This document shows, in pieces, positions 44,116 to 52,964 of a stretch of DNA of 64,000 nt. The position numbers were made by a program, and so were the translations under genes. The DNA is from Saliniramus sp050485405. Lineage in GTDB: Bacteria; Pseudomonadota; Alphaproteobacteria; Rhizobiales; Beijerinckiaceae. How positions within the stretch are numbered: the first letter of the stretch is position 1; each line of letters begins with the position of its first letter. The DNA lies in the NCBI GenBank assembly GCA_050485405.1, contig JBJHBI010000011.1, positions 1-64,000 of the forward strand, in the 5' to 3' direction. A model generated the notes under the pieces. That model ran no database searches, was not told the origin of the DNA, and saw nothing but the letters and a program-made list of their open reading frames with translations.

Positions 44116-46503
44116 TCAGCCGCTATCCTCGCAGCGTTTCACCACATCCTTGACCTGCAGGAAGCTGTCGGGCGTCACCGAGATCGTGTCGATGCCCTTC
44201 TCGACGAGGAAGGCGGCGAATTCCGGGTGGTCGCTCGGCGCCTGCCCGCAAAGGCCGATCTTCACGCCGGCGGCGTTGGCCGCCTCGATCACATGGCCGA
44301 TCATCCACTTCACAGCCGCATCCTGCTCGTCGAACAATTGCGACAGGCTGCCCGCATCGCGGTCGACGCCGAGGGTGAGCTGGGTGAGATCGTTGGAGCC
44401 GATGGAGAAGCCGTCGAAGCGTTTGGCGAATTCCTCGGCGAGGATGACGTTGGAGGGGATCTCGCACATCACATAGACCTGCAAGCCCTTCTCGCCGCGC
44501 ACTAATCCGTTCTCGGCCATGACCTCCAGCACCTTGTCCGCCTCCTGGAGAGAGCGGCAGAAGGGGATCATGACGATGACGTTGTCGAGGCCGATCTCCT
44601 CGCGCAGCTTGCGGATGGCGCGGCATTCGAGCGCGAAACCGTCGCGATAGCGGTCGCTATAGTAGCGCGAGGCGCCGCGGAAGCCGAGCATCGGATTCTC
44701 TTCCTTCGGCTCGAACTGCGCGCCGCCGATCAGCCCGGCATATTCGTTGGTCTTGAAGTCGCTCATGCGCACGATGGTGGGCTTGGGATAATAGGTCGCC
44801 GCGATCTTCGCGAGCCCCTGGGCCAGCCGGTCGACAAAATAGTCACCCATGTCCGCATAGCCGCGCGTCAGCTCCTCGATGGTCTCGCGCGCCTCATCAT
44901 CCTCCAGCTTGTCGAAGCGCGTGAGAACGACCGGGTGGACCTTGATCCAGTTGTTGATGACGAACTCCATCCGCGCGAGGCCGACACCCTCCGCCGGCAG
45001 GCGCCACCAGCGAAAGGCTGCGGCGGGGTTGCCGACATTGAGCATGATCTTCGTGCGCGTGTCGGGAATGTCGTCGAGGGAGAGCGTCTCGACTTCGAAC
45101 TCGCCGATCCCCTCATAGACGAAACCCTCGTCACCCTCGGCGCAGGAGACGGTGACCTCCTGCTCGTCATGCAGGACCTGCGTCGCGTCGCCGGTGCCGA
45201 CAATGGCCGGCAGGCCGAGCTCGCGGCTGACGATGGCCGCATGCGAGGTGCGTCCGCCATGGTCGGTGACGATCGCCGCCGCGCGCTTCATGATCGGCAC
45301 CCAGTCGGGATCGGTGGTATCGGTGACGAGGATCGAGCCGTCGATGAACTTGTCGATATCCTTGACGCTCTTGATCACGCTGACTTCGCCGGTCACGACG
45401 CTGTCGCCGATGGCGAGACCGGAAATCAGGGGCTTGCCCTTCTTCGTGACCGTGTAGTGCTTCAACTCGCCCGCATCAAGCCGCGATTGCACCGTCTCGG
45501 GCCGGGCCTGTACGATGAAGAGCCCGCCGGTTTCGCCGTCCTTCGCCCATTCGATATCCATCGGGCATTCGTAATGCCGCTCGATATCGCGCGCCCAGCG
45601 TGCGAGCCGGACGATCTCCTCGTCGCTGAGCACCTGCGCATCGCGTTCCTTCTGTGAGGTGTTGACGTTGCGCACGGGGCTGTCGCCGGATTTGGCGTAG
45701 ATCATCTTGATCTTCTTGGAGCCGCGTTTCTTCTCCAGAATCGGCATCAGCGCAGCATCGTCGAGCAGCGGCTTGAACACGGTATATTCATCGGGATCAA
45801 CGGCGCCCTGCACCACGTTCTCGCCGAGTCCCCAGGCGGCGTTGATCAGGACGGCCCGCTCGAAGCCGGTCTCGGTATCGATGGAGAACATCACGCCGGA
45901 CGCACCGGTATCAGCGCGCACCATCTTCTGGACGCCGATGGAGAGCGCGACCTTGAAATGGTCGAAGCCCTTCGCCTTGCGATAGCTGATCGCGCGGTCG
46001 GTGAAGAGCGAGGCGTAGCAGCGCCGGCAGGCATCGAGCAGGGCCTTCTCGCCGGCGATGTTGAGGAAGCTCTCCTGCTGGCCGGCGAAGCTGGCATCGG
46101 GCAGATCCTCCGCCGTCGCACTCGAACGGACGGCGACATCCGCCTGATCCATATCGTATTTCCCGGAAAGCGTGCGATAGGAGGCGCGGATCGCCTCGGC
46201 GAGATCCTCCGGCCAGGTCGATTTCAGGAAGGCCTCGCGGATCGCCTTGCCGGTCTCCGCGAGAGTGGCATTGCCATCCTCCCAGGCGCCGATCTTCCCG
46301 GCGATGAGATCGCGCAGGTCGTTGGCATCGACGAAGCGCCAATAGGCATGCGCCGTCGTGGCGAAACCGTCCGGCACGTCGATACCGTGCTGCTTCAGCG
46401 TCTGGACCATCTCGCCGAGGGAGGAATTCTTGCCCCCGACCTTCTCGCCATCCTTGCGCCGCAAGCGCTCGAACCAGATGACGAATTCTTCGGATGCCGC
46501 CAT
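44116..46503 (-). CDS. ppsA: Phosphoenolpyruvate synthase
   Basis: This 795-residue enzyme converts pyruvate and ATP to PEP, AMP and phosphate, the entry to gluconeogenesis. The ATP-binding domain starts GGKNSSLGEMV, the phosphohistidine swivel domain has THGGRTSHAAIVSRELGLPA (written DHGGRTSHAAI here), and the C-terminal TIM barrel has PMLGFRGASRYYSD, MIPFCRSLQEADKV, and the catalytic Cys region VKIGLCGQAPSDHPEF. Length is full. GGGAG precedes the start. Its presence beside the beta-oxidation genes fits growth on fatty or organic acids, but it is in its own transcription unit. Confidence 0.97.
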   Translation of the reverse strand: MAASEEFVIWFERLRRKDGEKVGGKNSSLGEMVQTLKQHGIDVPDGFATTAHAYWRFVDANDLRDLIAGKIGAWEDGNATLAETGKAIREAFLKSTWPEDLAEAIRASYRTLSGKYDMDQADVAVRSSATAEDLPDASFAGQQESFLNIAGEKALLDACRRCYASLFTDRAISYRKAKGFDHFKVALSIGVQKMVRADTGASGVMFSIDTETGFERAVLINAAWGLGENVVQGAVDPDEYTVFKPLLDDAALMPILEKKRGSKKIKMIYAKSGDSPVRNVNTSQKERDAQVLSDEEIVRLARWARDIERHYECPMDIEWAKDGETGGLFIVQARPETVQSRLDAGELKHYTVTKKGKPLISGLAIGDSVVTGEVSVIKSVKDIDKFIDGSILVTDTTDPDWVPIMKRAAAIVTDHGGRTSHAAIVSRELGLPAIVGTGDATQVLHDEQEVTVSCAEGDEGFVYEGIGEFEVETLSLDDIPDTRTKIMLNVGNPAAAFRWWRLPAEGVGLARMEFVINNWIKVHPVVLTRFDKLEDDEARETIEELTRGYADMGDYFVDRLAQGLAKIAATYYPKPTIVRMSDFKTNEYAGLIGGAQFEPKEENPMLGFRGASRYYSDRYRDGFALECRAIRKLREEIGLDNVIVMIPFCRSLQEADKVLEVMAENGLVRGEKGLQVYVMCEIPSNVILAEEFAKRFDGFSIGSNDLTQLTLGVDRDAGSLSQLFDEQDAAVKWMIGHVIEAANAAGVKIGLCGQAPSDHPEFAAFLVEKGIDTISVTPDSFLQVKDVVKRCEDSG

Positions 46504-46632
46504 GACGATCTCCCGTTGGCCTGTATGTCGTCCGCTTGGTGAACGACGACAGGCTGCCCGAGGATTGCCGGCGGCGCCTTGAGGAAGGTCAAGTCGTGGA
46601 AATCGATACCCGTTGCGGAGGCGCGGCCCGGC

Positions 46633-47001
46633 TCACACCCGGGGCGGCTTGACCGTGGTCGGCGGGGGGATCGCAATGCCGATCCGGCTCTGGAGCGTCG
46701 CGAGATTGGCGTTGCTGAGGCTGCCTCTCGCGCCGTCGAGGCGGATCACCGGCACTTCCGGATGGGCGCGTTCGAGCCGGTCCGCGACCGCGGCGAAGGC
46801 GGCGTCGGTACGTGCGTCACTGTTGCCGGGAATGTGGAGCAGTACGGCATCCGGCTCGACGATGGATGCGAATACGTCCGGGGCGGCCTCGACCGAGGTG
46901 GTGATGCTGGCATAACCCAGTTCGGCCAACTCCGCCGACAGGGCAGCTTCCGGTTCCCGATCGCCGTTATCTACGACGATGATACGCTTGAGTTCTGACA
47001 T
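46633..47001 (-). CDS. Small receiver-like (pseudo-receiver) protein, function unknown
   Basis: This 122-residue soluble protein begins ELKRIIVVDNGD and has the alternating beta-alpha pattern of a receiver domain (VDN at the acidic site, VEPDAVLLHIPGN where the phospho-acceptor strand would be, VPVIRLDGARG). The phospho-acceptor Asp position appears to be replaced (LLHIPG) and the conserved Lys is not found. It ends in a Pro-rich PPPTTVKPPRV tail. The gene stands alone between ppsA and an ANL-like gene. The fold assignment is by eye only. Confidence 0.6.
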   Translation of the reverse strand: MSELKRIIVVDNGDREPEAALSAELAELGYASITTSVEAAPDVFASIVEPDAVLLHIPGNSDARTDAAFAAVADRLERAHPEVPVIRLDGARGSLSNANLATLQSRIGIAIPPPTTVKPPRV

Positions 47002-47131
47002 GACATGTCCATGGCCGGGCGTGATCTATAGCCACCTCGGCAATGACGCTAGCGTCGGGAGGTTCCGGAGTCGAGTGTGAAATACCCGTAGATCAGAGGT
47101 TATTTGTGCAGCGCAGCGCGCGAGACCCGCA

Positions 47132-48451
47132 TCAAAGTAACGTACCGTTCGTCTCGGCCCGGGTCACGCCGATGACGATTCCGGCGAATACCTCGGCGAC
47201 GAAGCCGCAATCACGCCAGATATCGGCCGCGACCGGCGGCGTCCGCCCGTCGAGCGGGGCGGCCTGCGCCGCCATGCCCCGGAACTGGATGCGTCCATCC
47301 GCCTCACGCTGCACCGCGAGCAAGCCCGCATTCTCGGCGGGGCGGTCGAGCGAGAGCGCGAAGCGACCGCGCGCGTCCCGGGCCTGGCTGAGCAGGGCGA
47401 TCTCACCGAAGGCGAGGGCGTCGACGACGCCGTGTGTGAGGGGCGTCTGCGCCTTGAACCGTACCGGCGCGCGATGCACGAGCACCACGCCGCAGAGATT
47501 CTCCGGGAAATCGAGGCGGGCGAGATCGGATTCCATCCATCCGGGCGCGACGAGACGAACGGGGGCGTCGCCGGGCAGGCTCTGCGCGAGCGCGTCGCTC
47601 GCAAACAGCCCGTGTGCCTCGAGCGCGCAGCCGCTGATCAGCGCCGCCATCAGGCCCGTCGTGAGCCCGCGATGGTCATCCTGCGCGAGCAGGGTCAGGA
47701 GACGCTCCTGCGGGCCCACATGAGCCGCCGCGACGAATCCCTCGGCTGCGGCGTGCGCGGAAGCCCAACTGCGAAACCACGCGACCGGCGCGGCATCGGG
47801 CTCGTTCTCCGCCATGTCGAAGGAGACATAGCCGGCCGCGCCATGCGCTTCGCCCAAGGGCGGCGAAGCATCGGTATCAGGCTCGGGCGTGACGGGTTGT
47901 GCCGCGACAGCGTCGAGATCCGTGAAGCCGTCGGGGACGCCGGGGCCGAAGGCAGTGAGGAAGCGCAGGCCGAAATAGCGCATCGCGAGGTCGCGCCATT
48001 CCATGGCCGGAAAGAGATCGCCGACGCGGCTCTGGGTGACGACTCCGGCGAGGCCGAGGCTCTCGACCACCGATCCGATGCGCTCGGGTGACCAGCCGAG
48101 CGGGATCAGGCAGGGCGTCAGCCCGGCGCGATCGAGCGCGGCGATGGTGAGGCAGGCTGTCGTTCCGGCGGGGAGGGCGACGCCGAACAATGCGCGCGGC
48201 GGCAATCCGAACCCGGCGAAGCGCGCCGCGAGCCGGGTGACGACCGTCTCGGCCGCGGCATTGGTGAGCGGCGTCTCCACGCGCCCGGACCAGTTCGCGA
48301 GCCCGGGCTGCGGCAGGAAGGCGGTTGCCCCGGGATCCATGGCCGCGCGCCGGGAGAGCAGAGCAGCAACGCCGTGATCGCGATCATCGGCGGAAGATTG
48401 CGCGTCGTCGCCCGCTTCCGGCGCCCAGATTTCCCGTGCCGGCGGTTTCAT
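47132..48451 (-). CDS. Degenerate ANL (adenylate-forming) superfamily protein
   Basis: This 439-residue protein resembles the large N-terminal domain of acyl-CoA/AMP ligases: ALLSRRAAMDPGATAFL, a RLAARFAGFGLPPRALFGVALP helix-strand, AALDRAGLTPCLIPLGW, and downstream DALAFGEIALLSQARDARG. The phosphate-binding Ser/Thr/Gly loop (SSGTTGxPK type) is not visible; the corresponding place reads AAGYVSFDMAENEPD. The C-terminal AMP lid domain with its catalytic Lys is missing. It is therefore probably not an active ligase. Start at 48451 (MKPPAREIW) has a GGGGGGAA upstream. It follows the binding-protein gene by 51 bp in the same direction. Confidence 0.65.
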   Translation of the reverse strand: MKPPAREIWAPEAGDDAQSSADDRDHGVAALLSRRAAMDPGATAFLPQPGLANWSGRVETPLTNAAAETVVTRLAARFAGFGLPPRALFGVALPAGTTACLTIAALDRAGLTPCLIPLGWSPERIGSVVESLGLAGVVTQSRVGDLFPAMEWRDLAMRYFGLRFLTAFGPGVPDGFTDLDAVAAQPVTPEPDTDASPPLGEAHGAAGYVSFDMAENEPDAAPVAWFRSWASAHAAAEGFVAAAHVGPQERLLTLLAQDDHRGLTTGLMAALISGCALEAHGLFASDALAQSLPGDAPVRLVAPGWMESDLARLDFPENLCGVVLVHRAPVRFKAQTPLTHGVVDALAFGEIALLSQARDARGRFALSLDRPAENAGLLAVQREADGRIQFRGMAAQAAPLDGRTPPVAADIWRDCGFVAEVFAGIVIGVTRAETNGTLL

Positions 48452-48502
48452 GAACAAGGATTCCCCCCGATTGACCGATTCGCCCTGCGCGATCATGCCG
48501 CG

Positions 48503-50356
48503 TCACGGCGATTCGCGCCACCACAGTTCCGGCGGCAAACCCATCATCGGAACCGCATCGGGGCGCCGCAGCCCCGCATCATGTGCGATCCACAAGGCCG
48601 GCTGGTGCATCAGCGGGATGACGTAGAAGCCCGAGAGCAGCACGCGGTCTAGGGCGCGGACGGTGGCGACGAAGTCCTCGCGGTCATGCGCTTCTAGCAT
48701 CGCGTCGATCAGGGCGTCGATCGCGGGCTCCTGCGCGCCGGCGAAATTGAGCGAGCCGTCGTTCTGCGCCGCAAGCGAACTCCAGCGGTTGCGCTGCTCG
48801 TTGCCGGGCGAGGCCGAAACGCCCCAGGTCCATTCGATCATGTCGAAATCGAAGGCGGAGAGACGCCGCCAATATTGTGCGTCGTCGACGATACGCACCC
48901 GCATGTCGATGCCGAGCCGGCGCAGGCTCTGCGCGTAGTTCAGGGCGAGCCGCTCCTGCGTCCGCGACACGGCGATGAATTCGAAGGCGAAGCTCTGCCC
49001 GGTCTCGCCATGGCGCAGGGCATTCCCGTCGAGCTGCCAGCCGGCATCGTTGAGCAGATCCATGGCGAAGCGCGCCATCGCCCGGTCGCGGCCCGATCCG
49101 TCCGGCCCGGGGGGGCGCCAGGTGCCGTCCATGATGTCGGGCCGCACCGCGTCCGGGAAGGGTTCGAGCCGCGCGCGTTCGGCGTCGCTCGCGGGATGTC
49201 CGATCGAGGAGAGATCGGAGCCCTCGAAGAAGCTCTGCGTGCGCGCCATCAGCCCGTAGGAGAGGTTGCGGTTTACCCATTCGAAGTCGAACAACGCGGT
49301 CAGTGCCTCGCGCACGCGGATATCCGAGAACAGGTCCTGACGCGTATTGAAGACGAAGCCGTTCATGCCGCGTGGCGTCTCGATCGGGACCTCCTCGCGC
49401 ACGATCCGCCCGTCGGTGATGGCGGGAAAGTCGTAGCCGGTGGCCCAGCGGGTGGCATCGGTCTCGATGCGCAGGTCATAGAATCCGGTCTTGAACCCCT
49501 CGAACATCGTGTTCCCGTCACGGAAGAACTCGTAGCGGATCGTGTCGAAGTTGTACTTTCCTCGTCGACTCGGCAGGTCGGCGCCCCAGTAATCCGCGCG
49601 CCGCGTCAGGGTCAGCCGCTCCCCGGGACGCACTTCGCTGATCTCGTATGGGCCGGAACCGAGCGGGCCCTGCAGGAAGGTCGTCTGGAAGGTCTCGGCA
49701 TCCATCGCATGGGCGGGCATGACGCGCATCAGCCCCAGAAGCAGCGGCAATTCGCGATCATCCGTCTCGGAGAGATCGAAGCGAATGGTGAGATCGTCGA
49801 TGATCTCGACTTCCGAGACCTGGCCGTAATTCGAGCGGAAGTAGGGGCGCCCGTGTTCTTTCAGCGTCTCGAAGCTGAACAGCACGTCTTGCGCCGTCAC
49901 GGGTTCGCCATCGGCGAAGCGCGCCTGCGGGTTCAGCCTGAAGGTGATCGAGGACCGGTCGTCGGGGAGCGCGACGGCCTCGGCCAGCAGGGGATAGAGC
50001 GAGAACGGCTCGTCGAGCGAACGCGCCATCAGCGGCTCCAGCACGAAATTCGGTACGGCATCGGGCGCTACGCCGCGCACGATATAGGTATTGAGGCTGT
50101 CGAAGGTGCCCTGGAGCGCCCGCGTGAAGCGCCCGCCCTTCGGCGCATCGGGGTTCACATAGGGAAAATGCGTGAAATCCGCCGGCAATTCCGGCTCGCC
50201 ATGCATCGCGATACCGTGGGTCCAGGTGATGGAATCGCTTTCGTCCGCCACTGCCGCCGCGTGATCGACCGTGACGAAGATCGGCCCGATCAGCAGAAGA
50301 GCCGCGAAGGCGAGACGCGACGGCAGGGCGTCACGGCTGAGGGCGGGGAAGTGCAT
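48503..50356 (-). CDS. Extracellular solute-binding protein family 5 (YejA-like)
   Basis: This 617-residue periplasmic binding protein has a signal peptide (residues 1-36, ending DHAAAVADE) and the SBP family 5 pattern: WTHGIAMHGEPELPADFTHF, NPDAPKGGRFTRALQGTFDSLN (YejA-type N-terminus), FRLNPQARFADGEPVTAQDV, and GPLGSGPYEISEVRPGERL. YejA-type proteins bind peptides for the YejBEF importer. No permease or ATPase genes are nearby, so it is an orphan component. The start at 50356 has GAAGGA upstream; the longer frame to 50578 lacks a signal sequence. Confidence 0.92.
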   Translation of the reverse strand: MHFPALSRDALPSRLAFAALLLIGPIFVTVDHAAAVADESDSITWTHGIAMHGEPELPADFTHFPYVNPDAPKGGRFTRALQGTFDSLNTYIVRGVAPDAVPNFVLEPLMARSLDEPFSLYPLLAEAVALPDDRSSITFRLNPQARFADGEPVTAQDVLFSFETLKEHGRPYFRSNYGQVSEVEIIDDLTIRFDLSETDDRELPLLLGLMRVMPAHAMDAETFQTTFLQGPLGSGPYEISEVRPGERLTLTRRADYWGADLPSRRGKYNFDTIRYEFFRDGNTMFEGFKTGFYDLRIETDATRWATGYDFPAITDGRIVREEVPIETPRGMNGFVFNTRQDLFSDIRVREALTALFDFEWVNRNLSYGLMARTQSFFEGSDLSSIGHPASDAERARLEPFPDAVRPDIMDGTWRPPGPDGSGRDRAMARFAMDLLNDAGWQLDGNALRHGETGQSFAFEFIAVSRTQERLALNYAQSLRRLGIDMRVRIVDDAQYWRRLSAFDFDMIEWTWGVSASPGNEQRNRWSSLAAQNDGSLNFAGAQEPAIDALIDAMLEAHDREDFVATVRALDRVLLSGFYVIPLMHQPALWIAHDAGLRRPDAVPMMGLPPELWWRESP

Positions 50357-50581
50357 GGGACATCCTTCGAAGCGGCACTGGTCTCGAATCAGTCGGAACT
50401 TATCACGATTGTCGCTTGCGAAAACGACTGGAAAGCGGCGCCATGAAACGCTAGAACGGCGTCGCCGATGCCATCGCTTCGCCGCATTCGGCCCGCACGG
50501 CGTGGCATCAACGGGATCACAGGGTCGCAACGGCGGCGCTTCGACGGCGCCTTGCACCATCGAACCATGAAGGATCAACGC

Positions 50582-51304
50582 ATGTCATTTCCGACGCGCC
50601 CCGCGAAAACGCGGACCTCGTTAGGCCTGGTCGCCGCCCTCGCTCTGGCCGGCGCCGCGTTCGTTCCCGGCGCGGCCCTTGCGCAGACGCCGCCGCCGGC
50701 CCCCGCGCCGGAAGGCCAGGCACCGATGGCGCCGGAGCCGACGCAGGACGGCCAGCCGATCACCGTTCCGGTCTTCCCCGAGCCTTCCCAGACCGAGTGG
50801 ACCAAGGTCTGCGGTACGGATCCGGCGACCGAGGCGCGCATCTGCTACACCACGCGCGACTTCATCTCCGAGGATGGCGAGCCGCTGATGGCGGTTGCCG
50901 TCTACGATATCGAGGGCGGTAGCGCAGACGAGCCGAACAAGGTGGTGCGCATGCTCATGCCGCTCGGCCTCCTGCTCCAGCCGGGTATCCGTTTCGCCGC
51001 CGACCAGAACCGCCCGACCAACGGCAGCTACGCGATCTGCTTCCCGAACGGTTGCTTTGCGGAAGCCACGATCGACGAGGAGCGCCTCGACCAGCTCAAG
51101 GAAGGCGAAACCCTCAATGTCAGCGTCCAGAACCAGATCGGCCAGGTCGTGACCTTCGCCGTGCCGCTCGAGGGCTTCGCGGAAGGTTTCGACGGCGATC
51201 CGATCGATCCGGAAGAGCTCGAAGCCCAGCAGCGCCGCTTGCAGGAAGAGCTGCAGCGCCGCTCCGACGAAATGCGCGAGCGCCTTCAGCAGCAGGCCCA
51301 GTAA
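50582..51304 (+). CDS. Invasion-associated locus B (IalB) family exported protein
   Basis: This 240-residue protein has a signal peptide (about residues 1-31, ending GAALAQTPP), a Pro-rich linker, and an IalB domain: QTEWTKVCGTDPATEARICYTTRDF, RMLMPLGLLLQPGIRFAADQ and CFPNGCFAEATID with paired cysteines. A Gln/Arg/Glu-rich C-terminal helix (LEAQQRRLQEELQRRSDEM) follows. IalB proteins are exported rhizobial proteins of poorly defined role. The ATG at 50582 has AAGGA at a good distance; ATG at 50567 is possible. Divergent from the YejA-like gene. Confidence 0.9.
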   Translation: MSFPTRPAKTRTSLGLVAALALAGAAFVPGAALAQTPPPAPAPEGQAPMAPEPTQDGQPITVPVFPEPSQTEWTKVCGTDPATEARICYTTRDFISEDGEPLMAVAVYDIEGGSADEPNKVVRMLMPLGLLLQPGIRFAADQNRPTNGSYAICFPNGCFAEATIDEERLDQLKEGETLNVSVQNQIGQVVTFAVPLEGFAEGFDGDPIDPEELEAQQRRLQEELQRRSDEMRERLQQQAQ

Positions 51305-51329
51305 GCCGCTTGCACGGTCTCGCAATACA

Positions 51330-51359
51330 AAAAAGCCGGGTTTCGCGACCCGGCTTTTT
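51330..51359. terminator. Strong bidirectional intrinsic terminator
   Basis: AAAAAGCCGGGT (51330-51341) pairs with ACCCGGCTTTTT (51348-51359) with a 6-nt loop, giving U-tracts in both directions between the convergent IalB-family gene and hspQ. Confidence 0.9.
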
Positions 51360-51413
51360 CATTTGGCCGACACCTGCCGGCGCGGCAATGACCTCGAAGA
51401 ACGGCGCCCGCCT

Positions 51414-51743
51414 TCAGTTCGCCGTCCCCGGCTTGGGGCGATAGGCACCGTCCGCCTGGCGTTCGAACATGGAGGGAACCATCGGATGGCGCAAAGGCGC
51501 GTCCGAATCGTCCGGCACGAGGTTCTGCTCGGAGACGTAGGCGACATATTCGGTCTGCGCGTTCTCGGCGAAGAGATGATAGAACGGTTGGTCCTTGCGC
51601 GGGCGCACTTCCTCAGGGATCGCCTGCCACCATTCCTCGGTATTGGCGAATTCCGGATCGACGTCGAAAATAATTCCCCGGAACGGATAATACCGATGCC
51701 GGACCACCTGGCCAATTGCGAATTTGGCGACGCGTACTGTCAT
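51414..51743 (-). CDS. hspQ: Heat shock protein HspQ
   Basis: This 109-residue HspQ/YccV-like protein acts as a substrate-specificity factor for Lon in enterobacteria. It has AKFAIGQVVRHRYYPFRGIIFDVDPEF and QPFYHLFAENAQTEYVAYVSEQNL, the full family signature. The start at 51743 has AAAGGGG upstream. A CTTG with a weak downstream -10 is present upstream on the minus strand and could be a heat-shock promoter, but I cannot support it well. Confidence 0.94.
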   Translation of the reverse strand: MTVRVAKFAIGQVVRHRYYPFRGIIFDVDPEFANTEEWWQAIPEEVRPRKDQPFYHLFAENAQTEYVAYVSEQNLVPDDSDAPLRHPMVPSMFERQADGAYRPKPGTAN

Positions 51744-51931
51744 GCATGACCCCTTTAAATTGAAAATAAGCGCATTCATTGCGGAATCAAAGGCTGTTTC
51801 GCATGAAATCCCCTTGCATCAGCGCAAGTTGTGGGTATCCCGGTATGCGTTATTCGCCGGTTGTCGGAACACCTTCCGCGCGCTTAGTGTGACCACCCGC
51901 CCGTTTCTTCCCTTGCCCGGAGCGTCGCCGC

Positions 51932-52912
51932 ATGTCCGATCTGATCGGGCTTCTCGATCTGATCGCCCCGTTTTTCGGGCTGATCGCCATCGGTTTCGTC
52001 TGCGCGAGGCTCGTGGATCTGGAGAAGGGTGGTCTGGCCTGGATGCAGTTCTTCCTGATCTACATCGCGTTGCCATGCCTGTTCTTCCGCCTCGTCGCCG
52101 ACAAGCCCATCGACGAACTGGCCAACTGGCCCTTCATCATCGCCACGACGCTCGCCACCTATTGCGCTTTCGCGCTGGCTTTTGCCATCGGCTGGTGGTT
52201 CACGCGTGATCTGCCGCAGGCGGTGATGCAGGGGGTGGCGGGGTCGTATTCGAATATCGGCTATATGGGTCCGCCTCTGATCCTCGCGGCACTCGGCCCG
52301 GCCGCGACGGCGCCCGTCGTCCTGATCTTCGTCTTCGACAATCTGCTGCTGTTCTCTCTGATCCCGCTCTTGATGGCGATTGCCGGCGTCGAGAACAAAA
52401 GCCCTCTGCGGATGGCGGGGGAGGTGGCGTATCGCGTGGTCACGCATCCATTCAACATCGCCACGGTGCTGGGCGTCGTGTTCAGCTATTTCACGCTGAG
52501 GGTTCCGAGCACCATCGATACGATGACGGAATGGCTCGCCAATGCGGCCGCGCCCTCGGCGCTGTTCCTGCTCGGCGTCACGGTGGCGCTGACGCGCGGA
52601 AGCGGGACGAAGCGCATTCCGCCGGAAGTGCCGTTCCTCGTGGTGATCAAGCTCATCATCCACCCGCTTCTCGTCTGGGTTCTGCTCTCGGCGATCGGCG
52701 TGTTCGACCCGATGTGGGTCTTCGCCGCGATCGTGATGGCCGCGCTGCCGCCCGCGCTCAACATCTTCGTGATCTCGACGCAGTACAAGGTCGGCGTCGA
52801 GCGCGCTTCGGCCTGCGTGCTCGCCGGAACCGTAGTCTCGGTGGTGACGCTGACGGCCTTCCTCTGGCTGATCCGCAGCGGCTACCTGCCGCACGATCTG
52901 TTCCCGATGTGA
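51932..52912 (+). CDS. AEC (auxin efflux carrier) family transporter
   Basis: This 326-residue membrane protein has about ten hydrophobic segments in two halves (FFGLIAIGFVCARLV; FFLIYIALPCLFFRLVAD; GSYSNIGYMGPPLILAAL; NAAAPSALFLLGVTVALTRG; LIIHPLLVWVLLSAIG). The PSALFLLGV and second-half proline motifs match AEC carriers such as malate or auxin exporters. The substrate is unknown. The ATG at 51932 is preceded by a weak ribosome binding site. Confidence 0.92.
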   Translation: MSDLIGLLDLIAPFFGLIAIGFVCARLVDLEKGGLAWMQFFLIYIALPCLFFRLVADKPIDELANWPFIIATTLATYCAFALAFAIGWWFTRDLPQAVMQGVAGSYSNIGYMGPPLILAALGPAATAPVVLIFVFDNLLLFSLIPLLMAIAGVENKSPLRMAGEVAYRVVTHPFNIATVLGVVFSYFTLRVPSTIDTMTEWLANAAAPSALFLLGVTVALTRGSGTKRIPPEVPFLVVIKLIIHPLLVWVLLSAIGVFDPMWVFAAIVMAALPPALNIFVISTQYKVGVERASACVLAGTVVSVVTLTAFLWLIRSGYLPHDLFPM

Positions 52913-52964
52913 CGGACCTGACTTTGCCCGATGGAATGGATATGATCGCGGGGAGGGGATGACC

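Noticed and set aside
51744..51840. RpoH-type promoter upstream of hspQ
   Set aside because: A CTTG is present, but the -10 match is too weak to support it.
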